A DNA stretch of 31,946 bases from Haplomitrium mnioides (Eukaryota > Marchantiophyta > Haplomitriopsida > Calobryales). The notes under the pieces are model-generated. The model was given only the letters and a program-made list of their open reading frames with translations, did not search any database and was not told the origin of the DNA. The stretch covers positions 38,471 to 70,416 of the forward strand of contig JBNGIS010010365.1 of the NCBI GenBank assembly GCA_049999725.1, written 5' to 3'. Every line of letters starts with the position of its first letter. Within the stretch, counting starts at the first letter, position 1. This document shows positions 1 through 11,474 of this stretch, piece after piece. Both the position numbers and the translations under genes were made by a program.

Positions 1-60
1 CTCTCTCTCTCTCTACATATACATACTAATAATCTCTCTCTACATATACATACTAATAAT
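1..60. repeat. CT-rich microsatellite with a short tandem duplication
   Basis: A (CT)n run is followed by ACATATACATACTAATAAT. The same stretch is repeated once directly downstream, so two copies of a roughly 27-30 base unit lie head to tail. It starts at the window edge and may extend outside. Confidence 0.8.
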
Positions 61-1640
61 ACATGAATATAGAACCGCATGCTCTTTATCTTTTGTAATT
101 TGGATTGTTGCTCCAACCATCCCGGCTTCAACTCTATGAGATGCATCCACCAACTTATTTTCCTCATATATGGAATTGTCAATTTTATTATATGGTCCAT
201 ATTTTTCATTTGTTGTTGATGACATGTATAAACACCTTAGCTTCAAACAATACAACAACTTCATTTTTTTAATTAAGTCTTTGTTTTTTACTTCCAAGCT
301 CATCTATGTATTCTAAACTCTTAAGTTCTTTTCTTTTTTCCTCTAGTTATAATTCCATTTTTTTAAATCTCTCATTTTTCTTTCCAAATTTTCTTTTCTC
401 CAATTCAATGAATTTTGGTTTTCTTATTTTGTTGGCCCTTCAATTTGTTAGTTTGACTTTTGGTCCCCTAGTTTGAACTTCAAGTTAGTTTTCTATAACT
501 CCATTTTCACTCCTCTCCAAAACTTTTGCAATCTGATTTTTCATCGTTGTCCAACTTCAAAAATTTTGATTTTTCTCTCCTCTAATTTTTCTCCTTCCAA
601 AGTTTCAATTTTTCTCTACTCAAACAATGCAGCTTTGTACTATTCACAGACTTCAATTTTTGTTTGCCAATCATTATAATTTTTATCTTTTTGTTGATGT
701 TAATTTTTTTATAAGAATATTGTATTTCCAAAACCCACTTCTTTTATTCTGCAATGATATCTCTGACTTGATTCTTTATATGATCTTGTTTCTCCAAGTC
801 TAAGTGATAAGTGCAACTTCTTTCTAATTAGTGCTCAACTCTCAACTTTGATTTCGGTAACAATAACTCATATTATCTCGGCTCATCCGAATCTGACTCA
901 TCTTTTGCTCCAAAGACAATCTTATATGATACCCATTGTCTTCTATTTCTGCTTATCTTCTATCTATAGTATTTGAAATTGATGTTAAGAAGGTCTCACT
1001 CATATATACAAGAAATCTTATTTTCTAACTTTTGATGTCATTGTCAACTCCAAATGGTCAATTATATCCAAATTTGATTTAACTGCACTCTATTCACAAA
1101 AAATCTAATTATGGTTCAGTATTATTACCTCTTCATATTCAACTATGTTTTCTATTGCAAAATTCTTGCCTTTTTTAGTCCAATTTTTTTTTAATTTAAC
1201 TAAAGCTCCAAATACAAACTACAAATCCAATATATGAAGCTTTTCTTCACCGTATCTAATTCCTTTCTTCTTGGAAACAATTTCTTGAGTTTGAAAAATC
1301 TTATCCTCCATCGATAGAATTCTCTATATGCATTAGAAATCCTCCTCCTCTTTGTTTTCCATTTCTTAACGTTGGAACTATCAATAAATTGGCATTTGAA
1401 TTCTTCTACTCTAGCTTCAACTTTTTGCCTTGAATTTTGCTATAATAAAAATAGCTAACTTATTCCACAAGCTATCATTATTAAAGCATGCATATTGTGA
1501 TCTTATCTAATCAATGCAAAAAAACTTACATATAATCTGCAAACAATAGAAACACACAAAACATTCAAAAAACAAAAATTCATTTGACTCGCACCATCGT
1601 AGTCTCTCTATTTCCTCTATCATATTCATGGATTAAATGC
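61..1640. other. AT/pyrimidine-rich sequence without a recognisable gene
   Basis: The plus strand is strongly T- and CT-rich. Short open frames (for example 473-679) are low-complexity and match no family I know. I see no RNA gene or LTR end. Confidence 0.5.
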
Positions 1641-1649
1641 ATTATGGTC

Positions 1650-2560
1650 TTGATAGGTTTTCAGATAAGCTAGTTATGGTATTTTTGGATGATATTCTTA
1701 TTCATAATAAAACCAAAGTTGAACATCGTAATTATCTCAAGCAAGTTTTGCAAAGATTGTGCAATAGGAAGTTTTACTGTAAGAAGTATAAGTACAAGTT
1801 TTAGAAATAAGAGGCAACTTATCTATGGTAAAAGGTTTATGTAGATGGTATCAAGATGGAAGAAGAGAGTACTAATGCTAACTTTGAGTGGCCAACATCA
1901 ATAGATTCAAAAGATATTTGAGCATTCAATGGATTGGCTAGTTTTTAAAATTGATTCATTAACTACTATACATATATTGTAGCATCATTTACAAATCTAC
2001 TAAGAAATGAGGTTAAGTTTCAATATACTATCAATGAATAAGTAGTGTTTTAAAAACTCAAAGAAGCGATCTCTTCGTGTCTTATTTACACAGTTATATG
2101 ACCCAAAAACACATTGTGTAGTTGATTTTGATGCTTTTTTATTTTTCTATTGGAGCATTATTACACCATAAACATGAGAATGGTCTTCATCCAATTGCCT
2201 CTATACCATGTTCATTAAATACAATGCAGAGAAACTATTATAAGATGTTTTAAATATCAATGATTTAACAAAATGTTTGGAGACATTGTTTTTGGAGAAA
2301 GCTCGTAGTCATATATTTCTACAAATTGACCCATTATATGACTATAGAAATTGAAAATTTGCTATATTAATAACAAATATATCTAACAATATATGCAATT
2401 TAAGTCAATGGAAAACTTTTGCGAATAAAAAAGAGATAAGAAAAATGATTGTGAGTTAGTTGGATAGGTTTTTCTTACATTTAAATGCTAGATGCTTGAC
2501 TATTTCAAGCATAATCGATAGTATGATGTTGCAAATAGTCATGTCAAAAAAAGAACAACA
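1650..2560 (+). pseudogene. Ty3/gypsy pol relic (RT end and RNase H)
   Basis: Plus-strand translation gives LDRFSDKLVMVFLDDIL, with the RT box C FLDDIL (catalytic Asp-Asp) at about 1682-1699, then HNKTKVEHRNYLKQVLQRL, the usual downstream RT helix. Further on are FNGLASF (about 1927-1950) and LYDPKTHCVVDFDA (about 2090-2140), which correspond to the gypsy connection and RNase H start (family form: hFLGLxxYYRRFI and PDFxKPFxxxTDAS). Later stretches resembling RHYLFGEKARSHIFLQIDP fit the RNase H end. Stops and frameshifts are frequent, so it is a long-dead copy. No protease, integrase or LTR can be tied to it. The family assignment is confident; the 3' limit is approximate. Confidence 0.75.
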
Positions 2561-5500
2561 ATATGATTCTTTTGAAATTGTGTCCAATAGTTGTCGAATA
2601 CAGCTTCTTGAGCAAAACTAAATCGGTTGTGGTATTTTTTAACACTCATATTTTTAATAGTAGATTGCAAAACTTTTCTATGCAATTAGCTCTTGCATGC
2701 TCTAATAGTCCTGCATTAGCGATATATCCAACTTTATGATTGAAATTAATGTTGAAAGTTGTCTAATACTATTGCCATATATGTGTTGCATATGCAACAA
2801 TATTATGTCAAATTTTTGCATGTTGGTTTATATACATTTAAAATCCTAAGTCCATTTTTCTCATAGATTTTGCATTTGTTTAAACTCTAAAACTTTTGAG
2901 CACTACTATTTGAAGGAGTGATTGTAGTTTTAGGTGGCTCATAGCTTCCAACATAAATTTTAATAAAGACTATGTGAATGAAAGCAATATCCAATGTTCA
3001 TTTTTGCTTTGTTTTCTATTTGTTTGTTTTTTTATTTTGAACAATAACACTTTAAATCATACTTTGCAATTGTAGATTGGTCTAGACCTCCAATTAAAAT
3101 TTTTCTCAAAACCAAGAAAATTGGCAAGAAGACAATAACTCTTTTTGCCTACATATTTTTGGATACAATTTATTGGTACAAGATTTATGATGCATGTCTT
3201 GTAAGTCCCAATCACGCACATATATGATCATGCAAAATATATCTTCTTTGCATTTACCTTGAGTATCATGCATGGGACAATGGTGTTAGAGTATCATGCC
3301 TATATGCATACAAGTTACTAGTAGAAGTTCATACAAAAAAACACATTCTTGAAAAAAAAACAAAAGTAAGCAAAAGTACATATTATACTGTAAATAGAGA
3401 TCTCCTAATTTATGCAATATATTATCAAACATCATCACCATTCATCATGTGACATTGCCATGATTGCTTCTCCCTAGAGTGAACTAAGACAATGATACTC
3501 CACCCAATGTAGGTTGGAGATTACATTAAAAAATATTGATCTATTTATGATGGGTGCAAAAAAAATACTCGTGGCATGCATAATTATCTCTAAGTAGTCT
3601 CTCTATACACATCACACTATATCCATCTATCTTCACATTCAAACATCCAATTTTGTGTCACAACCACATGTTCATCACATTCTTTGCAAGACCTTTGCCA
3701 TCTTTCATAAGAGAGCTCATCTTTTACTTCCTCAAAAATTGCATTCCATACAAGTGGTTGTTGTCTTCCAATGTCTATAGACATATAGCTTGTAGAAAAG
3801 TGATCATAAATCTCATGGCTATAAAAAAAATACCTTTATATGCAAGTATTTTATTGTTGCTCTTCCCGTTGTAGCTTCAAGTTGTCGTACATGCAACTTT
3901 TAATATACTAATCTAATCAATATATTCACCTTCTATATATTGGCATTGTGATCTTTACCTCACATATTAGTTGAACTACTAAATGGACCAAAATTTCAAA
4001 ATATTCCAACTTGCAAAATGTTTGGTGCTAAACACTTCAATAGTCAAAATTTCTATGACATCCACCGTCTTTTGACAAATCAAGTTGCAAACATAACATG
4101 TGTCTTTTATGAGTACCTCCATCATGACCTATAGGCTTTCCAATTTGAACAACTTTTACTAAACAACACAAATAATATATGCTTGTATTACTTGAAAACC
4201 TTACTAAATAAAAAAAGATCATCTAACATAGTCTCATACATTTTTTCCTAAATGATAATAGGTACCATTGTTACATAAACTTGTAGAAATCATACATATT
4301 GAGGCTATTTTTCCATTGTTCAATGATTGCATGTCCCACATTCTATTGCAATCTGATACAAAACCCAGTAGATAGTCACACATTGTGAATTGCCTCTTTC
4401 AATTCTTTTCATGTAACTTGGTTCATCAACCAAAAAGAAGTTTTTAACACTTTTCCTATCCTTAATCACCAAAATTTGACTTATTTGATGCATCTTGAAC
4501 TAATTATTGGCCTTGCACAAAGCTATTCATCATTTTTGCCCTACAAATATGTTATATTGAACTTGCAAACATTGAACTATGTGTGTATTGGATCTAAAAA
4601 GTGTATAATACTCAATGCCTACACATCTACTCACTTAAATTAACACTATGAAAATACTTATATTATCATTCAACCAATAAAGAACTCGAAAATTTGTCTA
4701 GTACAATATATACATACATCTCAATAGGGAAGTCAATGAAATATAAGTATTCATGTCGTGTTAGCATGGTATATCCCACCCCTCTCATTCATTTATCATG
4801 CTACTTGCCACTCTAGTGATGAATACCGTGTTAGTTGGAGAGCCACATTCTCACCACATCATTCATCGTCTTCTTGCAAAAGTGCTTGTTATACTCTATA
4901 TACACACAATTTTGGAGCTGTTTATTTTTCTTGTTACTTAGCAAGGGTTGTAGCAACATGGATATCATAAAACACACCTTTTGTCTCTTTTTTTGGGTTC
5001 TTTTACTCAGGGAGGCAGTCTTTTATGTCAAAGAAAGCACTCTTTGTCAACAAATTTGTTTTTTCAGTTGTATCACACAATGCTCTTCCCAAATAAGATG
5101 TCAAAGGGCAATTTTCAAATCTTATAAAGTTCTTATAAAAAAATTAGAAACATTGTGACTATTTCAAAATGATGCAACGGATCAGAAATGACCTCCAAAC
5201 TTTCTCATATAAGCTCTTTTGAAGCCATTTTCAACCATGAAGTTGGACTGTCAATACAAAATTGTTGCTTTTCAAAACATTGATTTTTCAATAACCCAAC
5301 AAATTTCTTGACATTAACAACGACTTTTCATCTTTACATAACAAAAATCAAACATCGTTCGTTGTCATTTTCCACAATGAAGTTTGACCATCAATCTGCT
5401 AATCCATCTCTAGTTTCAAATATCCTTCTAAGATCCCAAAATTACTTCCAATTTTGATTTATGAACTCTAATCTTCTGTTTTGCAACACCTTCCGTGATG

Positions 5501-5735
5501 ACTCTTTACTCGATAGACATCCCGTTTCGCTACTTTGGAATATTTGCTACAATAATTTGGGCCTTCTAACTCCTCTTATGCAAGTTTGATTTGACTATTA
5601 ATAGCCGTTACTTTGAACGAAGAACAAGCTACTCAAAACATGAACCTTTTTTTTAGAAAAAGTTGTGGTTTTTTAACTCAAAAAACGAAAAAAAAAACGA
5701 GGTTATTTTTTAAAAACAAAAGGTACATGAGTTTT
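2561..5735. other. AT-rich region of unknown content, possibly an old unidentified coding relic on the minus strand
   Basis: No feature is recognisable on the plus strand. On the minus strand between about 5000 and 3650, broken open stretches are moderately complex rather than simple repeat; for example, 4222-4037 encodes 61 residues including IGKPIGHDGGTHKRHML. The fragments match no family I can name, and stops occur every 30-60 codons. It could be an ancient transposon coding region, but I cannot support a specific call. Confidence 0.3.
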
Positions 5736-5835
5736 NNNNNNNNNNNNNNNNNNNNNNNNNNNNNNNNNNNNNNNNNNNNNNNNNNNNNNNNNNNNNNNNN
5801 NNNNNNNNNNNNNNNNNNNNNNNNNNNNNNNNNNN
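5736..5835. other. Assembly gap (100 N)
   Basis: Exactly 100 N, the conventional size for a gap of unknown length. The bases just before it (about 5713-5735) and just after it (about 5839-5865) carry almost the same A-rich text, including GTACATGAGTTTT on both sides. The two contig ends may therefore overlap or lie in a short tandem repeat. Confidence 0.97.
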
Positions 5836-6635
5836 TTTTATAAAAACAAAAAGTACATGAGTTTTTAAGGTTTGTTTTTGGCTGTTTCAACATGCATGAT
5901 AGAGCGAGAGTCAATTTTGTTATGGAAAATCAAACAATATTATTAGTTTTTTATGAAAATATTGGAAAACTTGAATTTGATGAAAAGAATAAAAATTATG
6001 GTAAGTTTTCACAAGAAAATTGCATTTATCATTGATTACAATTCGAAGCCCAAAAATTGAATTACAAGTCACAAGAAACTATTTTGAAATATGTTTGATT
6101 GCACAAACTCTAGGCGTGCTTAAACATTGTGCTCTTTGAAACGTTTTTTTTTTTGGAAAAATAATTACAGAATATAAAGAAAAAGCTCAAGCAGACTAGA
6201 AGTCAAGGCAATGAGTTTGCAATTGTAGACATAAAAACCAACAAAATAAAACATTGCATGGATTTAGAAGCTCTATTTTAAAGTTCAAGCAAGAAAAAAG
6301 CTTTCATTTGTAGTTGAAAATCCATGTATGCAAAAGTTAAAATAGGCTTAAAATAAATGTTTTAGCATTTAAAAATATTTTATAACTCAACGAAGCACAT
6401 ACACAAGGGAGTACTAGTTCATAATCAAAAAGGCAGTGGCTAAGGAGATTGAATTAAAAGTGTAAACAAGAAACATCTCCAAGTTTTTGACTTGATTCTA
6501 CCAAACAAAGGTTTCAAGCTCTATAAAAGAGTCTATGACTTGTGTAGAAACTAAGTTCTAACCGGTAGTCTTTGTATGTAGAAGCTTGAGGGTTGTATAT
6601 GAGAAGTAGAACTTGTGGAAGGCTTGGACTTCCAC
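5836..6635. other. Non-coding AT-rich spacer
   Basis: No coding sequence, RNA gene or terminal repeat is recognised. Open frames here are short and unsupported. If the 7.6-15.1 kb unit is a transposon, its left end could lie in or near this stretch, but no terminal inverted repeat matching the 15.1-16 kb side was seen by eye. Confidence 0.35.
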
Positions 6636-6850
6636 CCAAAAGTCTATGCGCGCATATGAATCCAAGCTCAACATCTAAACACTCTACCCCAAAGTCTATG
6701 CGCATATAGGAATCCGAACTCACCATCTGAACACTCCACAACAAAGACTATCAAGAACCTAGGTTTTAAGTTCTACAGAAGAGTTTTTGAACACATATTG
6801 TTTTGACTTCCGAATCAAAGTCTATGCGCATGTAGGGTTCAAACTTCTAC
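6636..6850. repeat. Degenerate repeats with a TATGCGCGCATA-like core
   Basis: AAGTCTATGCGCGCAT, AAGTCTATGCGCATAT and AAAGTCTATGCGCATG recur, each next to text like CCGAACTCACCATCTGAACAC, at about 6641, 6690 and 6820. The GTCTATGCGCGCAT core resembles the intronic 24-bp minisatellite units at 11.5, 13.4 and 24.1 kb. This stretch lies about 0.8 kb beyond the 3' end of the minus-strand DUF7869-like pseudogene. Confidence 0.65.
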
Positions 6851-6889
6851 AACCGAGGATACATACGTTAAATATTCTATTTTTTGCAA

Positions 6890-7414
6890 CAAACTCTACG
6901 CATGCAAAAGATTTCATTTTCTAATTCAGAATCAAAAAGTAAAACGGGTATAAGGCTCTACATCTCAGTCAAAGCATGCTAAAGGTTTTAAGTTATACAT
7001 CAAAGTCCTTACAAGAAAAATATAAGTAGTTAATTTAGGTAGATGCTTTAGCAATACAATAGGTCTAAACTCTTCTAGCAAGCAGTAAAGTTGGAAACAA
7101 CATACTTATATTTTGGATAAGAAAATATTTTACAAAGCAAATGAAAATTTTTGCAACAAACTCTACACATGCAAAAATTTAGTTTTTTTTATTCAGAATC
7201 TAAAAGTAAAATGGGTATAAAGCTCTACATCTGAATCAAAGTGTGCCAAAGGTTTTAAGTTATACATCAAAGTCCTTACAAGCAAAAAATAAGTAGTCAA
7301 TTTAGGCAAATGCTTTAACAATGCAATAAGCCTAAACTCTTCTAGCAAGTACTAAAGTTGGAAACAACATACTTATATTTTGGATACGAAAATATTTTAC
7401 AAAGCAAATGAAAA
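6890..7414. repeat. Tandem duplication, two units of about 260 bp
   Basis: Unit 1 (about 6890-7148) and unit 2 (about 7149-7414) share TTGCAACAAACTCTAC, GGTTTTAAGTTATACATCAA, AACTCTTCTAGCAAG and GGAAACAACATACTTATATT in the same order, at offsets growing from 257 to 267 bases through small indels. Divergence is perhaps 10-15 % by eye, so the duplication is not recent. It lies between the repeat cluster at 6.6 kb and the 3' end of the DUF7869-like pseudogene and has no coding content. Confidence 0.85.
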
Positions 7415-9304
7415 TATTAGCTAAAGATTCAACTTTATTTATAGAGAATAACATTCAACTTGGAATGATTTACAATAAAAAGTTCAAGGTGGTAGATAAA
7501 TTCAACAAGTTGCTTCACCACATTCTCATGTACTTTATAAAATACTAATCTTAAATTACAATATAACTAAAAATACACAATATACAATAAAATTCTTAAA
7601 TTGGTTTAGTCACTCGTCTTGACTTCTTCGGATTCAACTTCAGAAGATTCATCAAGATTTACTTAATCTATCTCAATGTTAATGATAGTGATTGAATATC
7701 TTTGAAACATTTCAGGATTGAGGGCTTTTTGTCTTTTGTACTCAAATAGATTTGCTTTAATGGTAGCTAGAGTGGTTTTTCTCAATTGGTTATTTGTGTA
7801 AGAAGAAAATCAAAAGACATAGTTGTGATTTGTGTCATATCAAGTCCATTAATATGTAACTTGGATTTGCATTTCCCTTTTGTTGTTATTATTTTTTTTC
7901 GGAAGTATTGTCCAAAAAATGCATTATCAGCCTTGTAGGCAAACCATTGAACACGTACTCGTTTTGGGTTTGAGAGATCTTCCTCATCAAATAACAAAAT
8001 TTTGAAAACTTTAGCAACCCAAAATGGTTTACTCTTTGGATCCAGAGATGCAACAACACAAATAAACATTCTAGCTTTCATCTCACGTAGATTGCCAAAT
8101 TTATACCTATATCAAATGTTGTGTGAAAGAGTCCCTTCTCGCGGCCTAAGTGCTTTATCATAAATTGCTCGACGTATGGAAAGCATTTGCTGTACTGGAG
8201 TATCTTCTTCTGTCTATTGAGAATTAAGCTAAGAACCTAGACAAATATTTTGAGAATCATCTTAAGTGTTTGACGGTTGTGAAGGTGGAAAGGTAAATTT
8301 TGCTTTGAGTCCTCATTCTTTTTTCAAGGATGTAGGCTGCAATCTCTTGTTGGGCAAGAAAAAAGTCATTCCACTATTGAATATCATAATCTATAAAGAA
8401 CTTATAGGAGTTCTTACTTATATTGTGCTTTACTACAAAGCCCACTTTTTTGGCATCAGCTTCTCTATCTTCCTTTTGAGATCTTTTCATTTCATAACAT
8501 ACTTTGAGAGGAATCAACATTGAACTCAAAATTTCTCTTTCCACTTCAAGTGGACACTTGAGTTGACAAATACCATCCAGAGGTAACCAAAATTCATCTA
8601 TTGAAAAATGTTTGCTCCAAATCTTTGTCTTGGAATCATTTAGCTAGAACTTGAATTGTTGATTAAAGGTAATATCATGTATCATTTGAACCAGAGAGGG
8701 ATGTTGTTGTAGAAACATTTTGAAATCCCATGTTTCCAACAAAAGAGCTACTTGAAGTTTAGGATTGTGTGATAATTGAAGCGCCTTGCTGAGACTTACA
8801 ATCGTGAAATCTTTGACATATTTCAAACGTTTTGAAAATCGACTAAACATTTGATCGATTTGACCACAAGTGTGGCCAACTATGAGAAATTCCACCTTGA
8901 TTTTTTGAAAAACGCTCTTGACAATAAGGAGACTAAGATATCCAAATAAGATAGAATTCTTATTCTCTCATGTCGTGTTGTCCAACTGAAGATACAAAGT
9001 TGGAGGCAGCAGCCTTTCAAAGTCATATAATATTTTGTTGAGCACAATAATTGTCAAACTAGAATCGCTTCTCAAGTTTCCATAGGTTAGGAAGACCCTT
9101 GAAGAAATAGCATGATTGAATATTAAAGCACCAACAATATGCACACCCACCAAACAATCTTTATCAACGTTTTTTGGTAGCGAAGGCCAGTGTGGAATAC
9201 TAGTTTTCTTGTGATCCATTTTATCAATGATAATTCCCAAGTACTTTTGATCATTGCATAACATTCTCTTTGATGGTTTGGAAGTTTAGAACTAAGCTTT
9301 CAGT

Positions 9305-9359
9305 CTAGAAAAAAGAGCATGGATTAACCAAAGGTTTCAAAAGAGAAGAAATTTGTTAC
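9305..9359 (-). other. Possible short intron in the DUF7869-like pseudogene
   Basis: Between the FRKRNRFSICKTC segment and the HQRECYAMIKS / LGIIIDKMD core, the minus strand shows GTAACAAATTTC followed 55 bases later by CTTTTTTCTAG, a good branch/pyrimidine-rich acceptor. Removing it leaves only the frameshift at about 9265 to explain. Fifty-five bases is short for a plant intron, so it could also be decayed coding sequence. Confidence 0.4.
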
Positions 9360-10751
9360 CTTTGTCGGACTCCAAGAGGGATTTTTCTCGCAATGATATT
9401 ATTTCTTTGCATGTTTTACAAATAGAAAATCTATTGCGTTTTCGAAATTTTACTTTTGGGAAATGAGTTCTCTAATGTATTGTGAAACCCGAGAAACTAA
9501 GAATACAATAGGGATCTTTCTATTTAAAATAAGTTGTGTAGTAGTCATAAACTTCCTATTTTGTAAAACTATCCGGCAAGTTATAAACTTTGTGAGTGGC
9601 CATTCTCTCGCAGTATCCTTGAAAAAAACTGTCCATCCACTCATACACAAACACTCCTTTAGCAAATAACTCTCTCTTTCCAAAAATTCCTCTACGATCT
9701 GTGTTTTTGAGATTTTGAATCCTTTGGATTCTATCATTCCCTACTGATAATATTAATTTGAAGGCTCTTTTACAAACAATAGTACCACTATGCAGAGTAA
9801 GCCGATTGTCAATATCAAGGTCTTTTCTTGATATTCCCCACTGCAATGTGATATCTCGATTCTTCATGCTTTGTCAAAAATACGTTTCTCTCACATTTTT
9901 CAAAAAATCTGTCTTGCACAATGACAAGCAATTATTTTGACAACATGAAATTATCTTCAATTTAGAAATTGACATTGGATCGAGCTTTTTCTTCACAAAG
10001 CTCTCGTCAGGATGGGATGTCCGCAAAGAATTTTCATGTAGGGTGTTTACTTGTTTGGGTTTTGGTCCAGGCAAATAATTCTTAAGTTGTGATGGTTGAT
10101 TTGGTCTGTAGGCAAATCCAGCAATCGAAGATAACTCATTGTCTTGAATTTCTTGATCATCATCGTAGATACTGTTTATTTCTTTGCAAAATATTTTCAA
10201 ATGATGAGGTACTCCTTGAGGATTTAGAGACCTGCACCATTTCTAAACTAAATCTTGATCAATATCTCAATTATTAGGAAATGTTGTTGGTAACATGATT
10301 AATGCCCTTGGTGAAAACGCCAACAAAATATTGATTAATTATGATTCTTTAATAGGATCATTTCCCAAACTGTCGTTGAAAACTCCTCCAAAAGAATTTG
10401 GTTTGTTTTCAAATTCCCAATCTCATTGCGAGGTTCGACTTGAATTGAAATCACTTGTTGTTTGAGTGTTGCTATCAGAGACAACAATTCATCTCCAAAA
10501 TTGAAACCATCTACAAATTGTATGTTTTTGTGTTTTGAACAAACATACTTTGATCATGAATATCAAGGTCTCCTTTAGATGAGGACAAAGAGAGGTCCAC
10601 AATCGTCTGGAAATTCTGAGTTGAACGTCTTTCTGTAGATTTTTTAGAGTAGTCAAAATAAAGATTCAACTTTGATCACTTGATCGGAAATAAAGATCTT
10701 GTGCTTGTAGAAGTTTGTTTCTTCAATTCTCTGCAAGCACTAGGCTCCCTC

Positions 10752-10842
10752 TTTGATGGTTTGTGAGCATTGGATTCACTCATTGACCCTATGTGTGCAT
10801 AGGGTTCAGTCATTGATCCTGTGTATGCATAGGGTTCACCTT
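10752..10842 (-). repeat. 30-bp repeats inside the N-terminal coding frame
   Basis: Read on the minus strand, GAACCCTATGCAYACAYAGG recurs with a 30-base period, three to four units, giving the peptide pattern EPYAHIGSMS in frame. The last units are diverged (ESNAHKPSKR, EPSACRELKK). The core CCCTATGCACACATAGGG is a near-palindrome resembling the GC-rich minisatellite elsewhere in this unit. Confidence 0.7.
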
Positions 10843-10948
10843 CTCTATCTTCTTGAAAGCAGCTATTTGATTCAACAAAAGCCATCCTTTTTCCCAATAT
10901 ACTTGCCATCACACTTGATGCTTTTGGTAGTCCATCGCTTACCTCCAA

Positions 10949-11364
10949 AGAATTGCAGTTTGAACAAATCTCAATCTGTCTGTCAAAAGCAACACTTTTT
11001 TGTGACGATGAATCTTGGAGTTCTTATCTCTTCTTGCATTTAAAAACTCCAGCCATTAGTAAAGCTCACTAAAAATGAACTATTTGAAGAAACAATTTTA
11101 GCAAACATTGTAAACCTCTTACGACCTACCTAAAATATGTGTGTTTTAAGGAAATTTATACAAACTTACAAAATTGGAAACTTTTTATGAAGAAAATGAA
11201 AAAAATAAATTGGAAGATGAAAACGAGCAATGTTTAATATACTAACTTTTTTTTTGCACGACTTGAACCTACATGTCAAAAGCTCTACAAATCATTTTTT
11301 GGTGGGAAAAGTCATGTTTTGAAATTTAGGTATAAAAAGAGTGTAAGTGGAAAGTTTCAATACC
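10949..11364. promoter_or_regulatory. Intergenic region between two divergent genes
   Basis: About 415 AT-rich bases separate the first ATG of the minus-strand open frame (10948) from the first ATG proposed for the plus-strand methyltransferase gene (11365). A plausible plus-strand TATA-like stretch (TAGGTATAAAAAGAGTG, about 11327-11343) lies just upstream of 11365. A shared bidirectional promoter is inference from spacing only. Confidence 0.35.
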
Positions 11365-11474
11365 ATGTACAAGGCATCTCGCAAACAATTTGCTTTTTTT
11401 GAGATGAAGGAGAAGGATGTTTTTGCCAAGCATCTTCAGACCACAAAAGAAGACGGCAAGATAAGATTTTAAAA

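Larger units (their letters stand above)
7606..10948 (-). pseudogene. DUF7869-type (DDE-transposase-like) protein, broken
   Basis: A minus-strand gene can be followed for over 2.6 kb in pieces whose order matches the eukaryotic DUF7869 proteins as I recall them. (1) Cys-rich entry IISCCQNNCLSLCK (about 9960-9915). (2) LHSGTIVCKRAFKLIL. (3) VYEWMDSFFQGYCE and HKVYNLPDSFTK. (4) HFPKVKFRKRNRFSICKTC (about 9460-9400). (5) Core LGIIIDKMDHKKTSIPHW with Asp at 9223-9225, LVGVHIVGALI, YLQLDNTT, then ENKN, and FLIVGHTCGQIDQMFSRF; these Asp/His motifs are the likely DDE-type catalytic residues. (6) Tail KPFWVAKVFKIL and VRVQWFAYKADNAF, then an acidic C-terminus ending at the stop at 7606-7608. Lesions include TGA at 9874-9876 and about 8968, TAGs near 8642, 8382, 9553 and 9508, a frameshift just before the core (about 9265) and one near 7790. 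The N-terminal part (10948-10210) is poorly conserved and joined to the gene only by position. Function (transposase) is inference from family knowledge. Confidence 0.72.

Noticed and set aside
5613-5914. Open frames on both strands across the N gap
   Set aside because: Their length is produced by unknown bases.
8266-8523. Plus-strand frame of 85 codons
   Set aside because: Antisense of the DUF7869-like pseudogene, whose minus-strand text continues through here.
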